Positions 5,730 through 6,294 of a stretch of DNA of 6,294 bases are shown in pieces (within the stretch, counting starts at the first letter, position 1; each line of letters starts with the position of its first letter). The position numbers and the translations under genes were made by a program. The notes under the pieces are model-generated. The model saw only the letters and a program-made list of their open reading frames with translations. It was not told the DNA's origin and searched no databases. Source of the DNA: Deltaproteobacteria bacterium (GTDB lineage: Bacteria; Myxococcota; UBA796; SXON01); NCBI GenBank assembly GCA_947483545.1, contig CANKNP010000304.1, positions 1-6,294 on the forward strand, read 5' to 3'.

Positions 5730-6294
5730 TCAGGGGAGGGTGCGAACCAACCGGAAGCCGTGTACGTACGTGTAGCTGCTTGCCAGGTAGCTGCTCCGAT
5801 ACCCAACTGCGGCGTAAGCCGAGCTGATGTCCCACCGCCCACCTCGAACCACACGATCCGAGCCGGACGTCGCACCGACGGGGTCCATGGCATCCGCGCT
5901 GCTGAGGGCGCCGTACCGGTCGTTCGTCCACTCCCACACGTTTCCGCTCATGTCGCACAACCCCAACAGGTTGACCTGGTCGGCGGTGGTACAAACCCCG
6001 TGCGTCCGCGAGCCGCTGTTCGACGAAGTCCACGCCACGTCGTCGGCGACGTCTCCCCCGGAAAACTCCGAGTCCGTGCCGGCACGGGCAGCAAACTCCC
6101 ACTCGGCCTCAGTCGGCAAGCGGTAGCCGGTACAATCGTAGGGATCGGCGTCCACCATGTCGGTTCCATCCGCCGTGTAGCAAGTGTCCAGCCCCGCGAC
6201 CGTGGAGAGCCAGTTGGCGTAGAGCGCAGCGCTCACCCAGGACATCTGGTCCGCTGGGCAGTCCACGTCTGCAGAAGCGCACGAGGAAGCAGAA
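5730..6294 (-). CDS. SUMF1/FGE-like domain protein, C-terminal part, start beyond the window
   Basis: Partial gene: 187 codons plus a TGA stop are visible, and the frame stays open to the right edge with no convincing start. The sequence carries the classic formylglycine-generating-enzyme (SUMF1) family signatures: CPADQMSWVSAALYANWLS, then GYRLPTEAEWEFAARAGT, LGLCDMSGNVWEWTNDRYG, VVRGGRWD and the terminal GFRLVRTLP. The family includes true sulfatase-activating FGEs and many members with other roles, such as hydroxylases, EgtB-like C-terminal domains and binding or structural folds. The segment where FGE has its two catalytic cysteines, between RGG and GFR, contains none here, so FGE activity is unlikely. 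Four cysteines elsewhere (two in CYTADGTDMVDADPYDC, two in the HGVC...LGLC stretch) suggest disulfides and export, in line with the many lipoprotein SUMF1 proteins of Myxococcota-like genomes. The N-terminus that would show a signal peptide is missing. It is convergent with the beta-helix gene. Confidence 0.9.
   Translation of the reverse strand, partial: SASSCASADVDCPADQMSWVSAALYANWLSTVAGLDTCYTADGTDMVDADPYDCTGYRLPTEAEWEFAARAGTDSEFSGGDVADDVAWTSSNSGSRTHGVCTTADQVNLLGLCDMSGNVWEWTNDRYGALSSADAMDPVGATSGSDRVVRGGRWDISSAYAAVGYRSSYLASSYTYVHGFRLVRTLP

Noticed and set aside
5513..6169. Small open frames overlapping the SUMF1-like gene on both strands
   Set aside because: They lie over a frame with strong SUMF1 motifs and have no features of their own.

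Overview
The window is GC-rich DNA with long open frames on both strands, as expected of a high-GC genome. The gene content suggests a Myxococcota (former Deltaproteobacteria) or similar large-genome bacterium. The clues are an Asp-Thr-Gly-Pro repeat lipoprotein with a DADGDG calcium-type motif and a beta-helix body, a cysteine-rich SUMF1/FGE-like protein, a eukaryotic-type Ser/Thr kinase with a DWG motif, and a PfaD enoyl reductase. This placement is inferred from gene style. No rRNA or marker gene is present to prove it.

Layout: (1) 22-1356 (+), a plant/proteobacterial-type (GCS2 family) glutamate-cysteine ligase. (2) 1357-1526, a 170-bp spacer with repeated GGCCGCG inverted-repeat arms, possibly a terminator or alternative-pairing RNA, followed by a degenerate 7-bp tandem repeat. 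(3) 1527-3230 (+), a full-length PfaD-family FMN enoyl reductase. (4) 3233-4423 (+), a soluble Ser/Thr kinase with a C-terminal cyclic-nucleotide-binding-like domain, starting 2 bp after the pfaD stop. (5) 4440-5699 (+), a predicted lipoprotein with a DTGPG linker and a right-handed beta-helix, starting 16 bp after the kinase stop. (6) 5700-5729, a 30-bp convergent spacer. (7) 5730-6294 (-), the C-terminal part of a SUMF1/FGE-like protein whose start lies beyond the right edge.

The spacing makes pfaD, the kinase and the lipoprotein a likely transcription unit, with pfaD and the kinase probably coupled in translation. PfaD normally supplies enoyl reduction to polyunsaturated fatty acid synthases or trans-AT polyketide synthases, but no synthase gene is in the window. 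The most distinctive feature is therefore an isolated pfaD tightly joined to a kinase that may sense a cyclic nucleotide. The last two genes look like secreted or surface proteins. No CRISPR array, tRNA, rRNA, insertion sequence or phage gene was seen. I found no strong evidence for a wholly new system.
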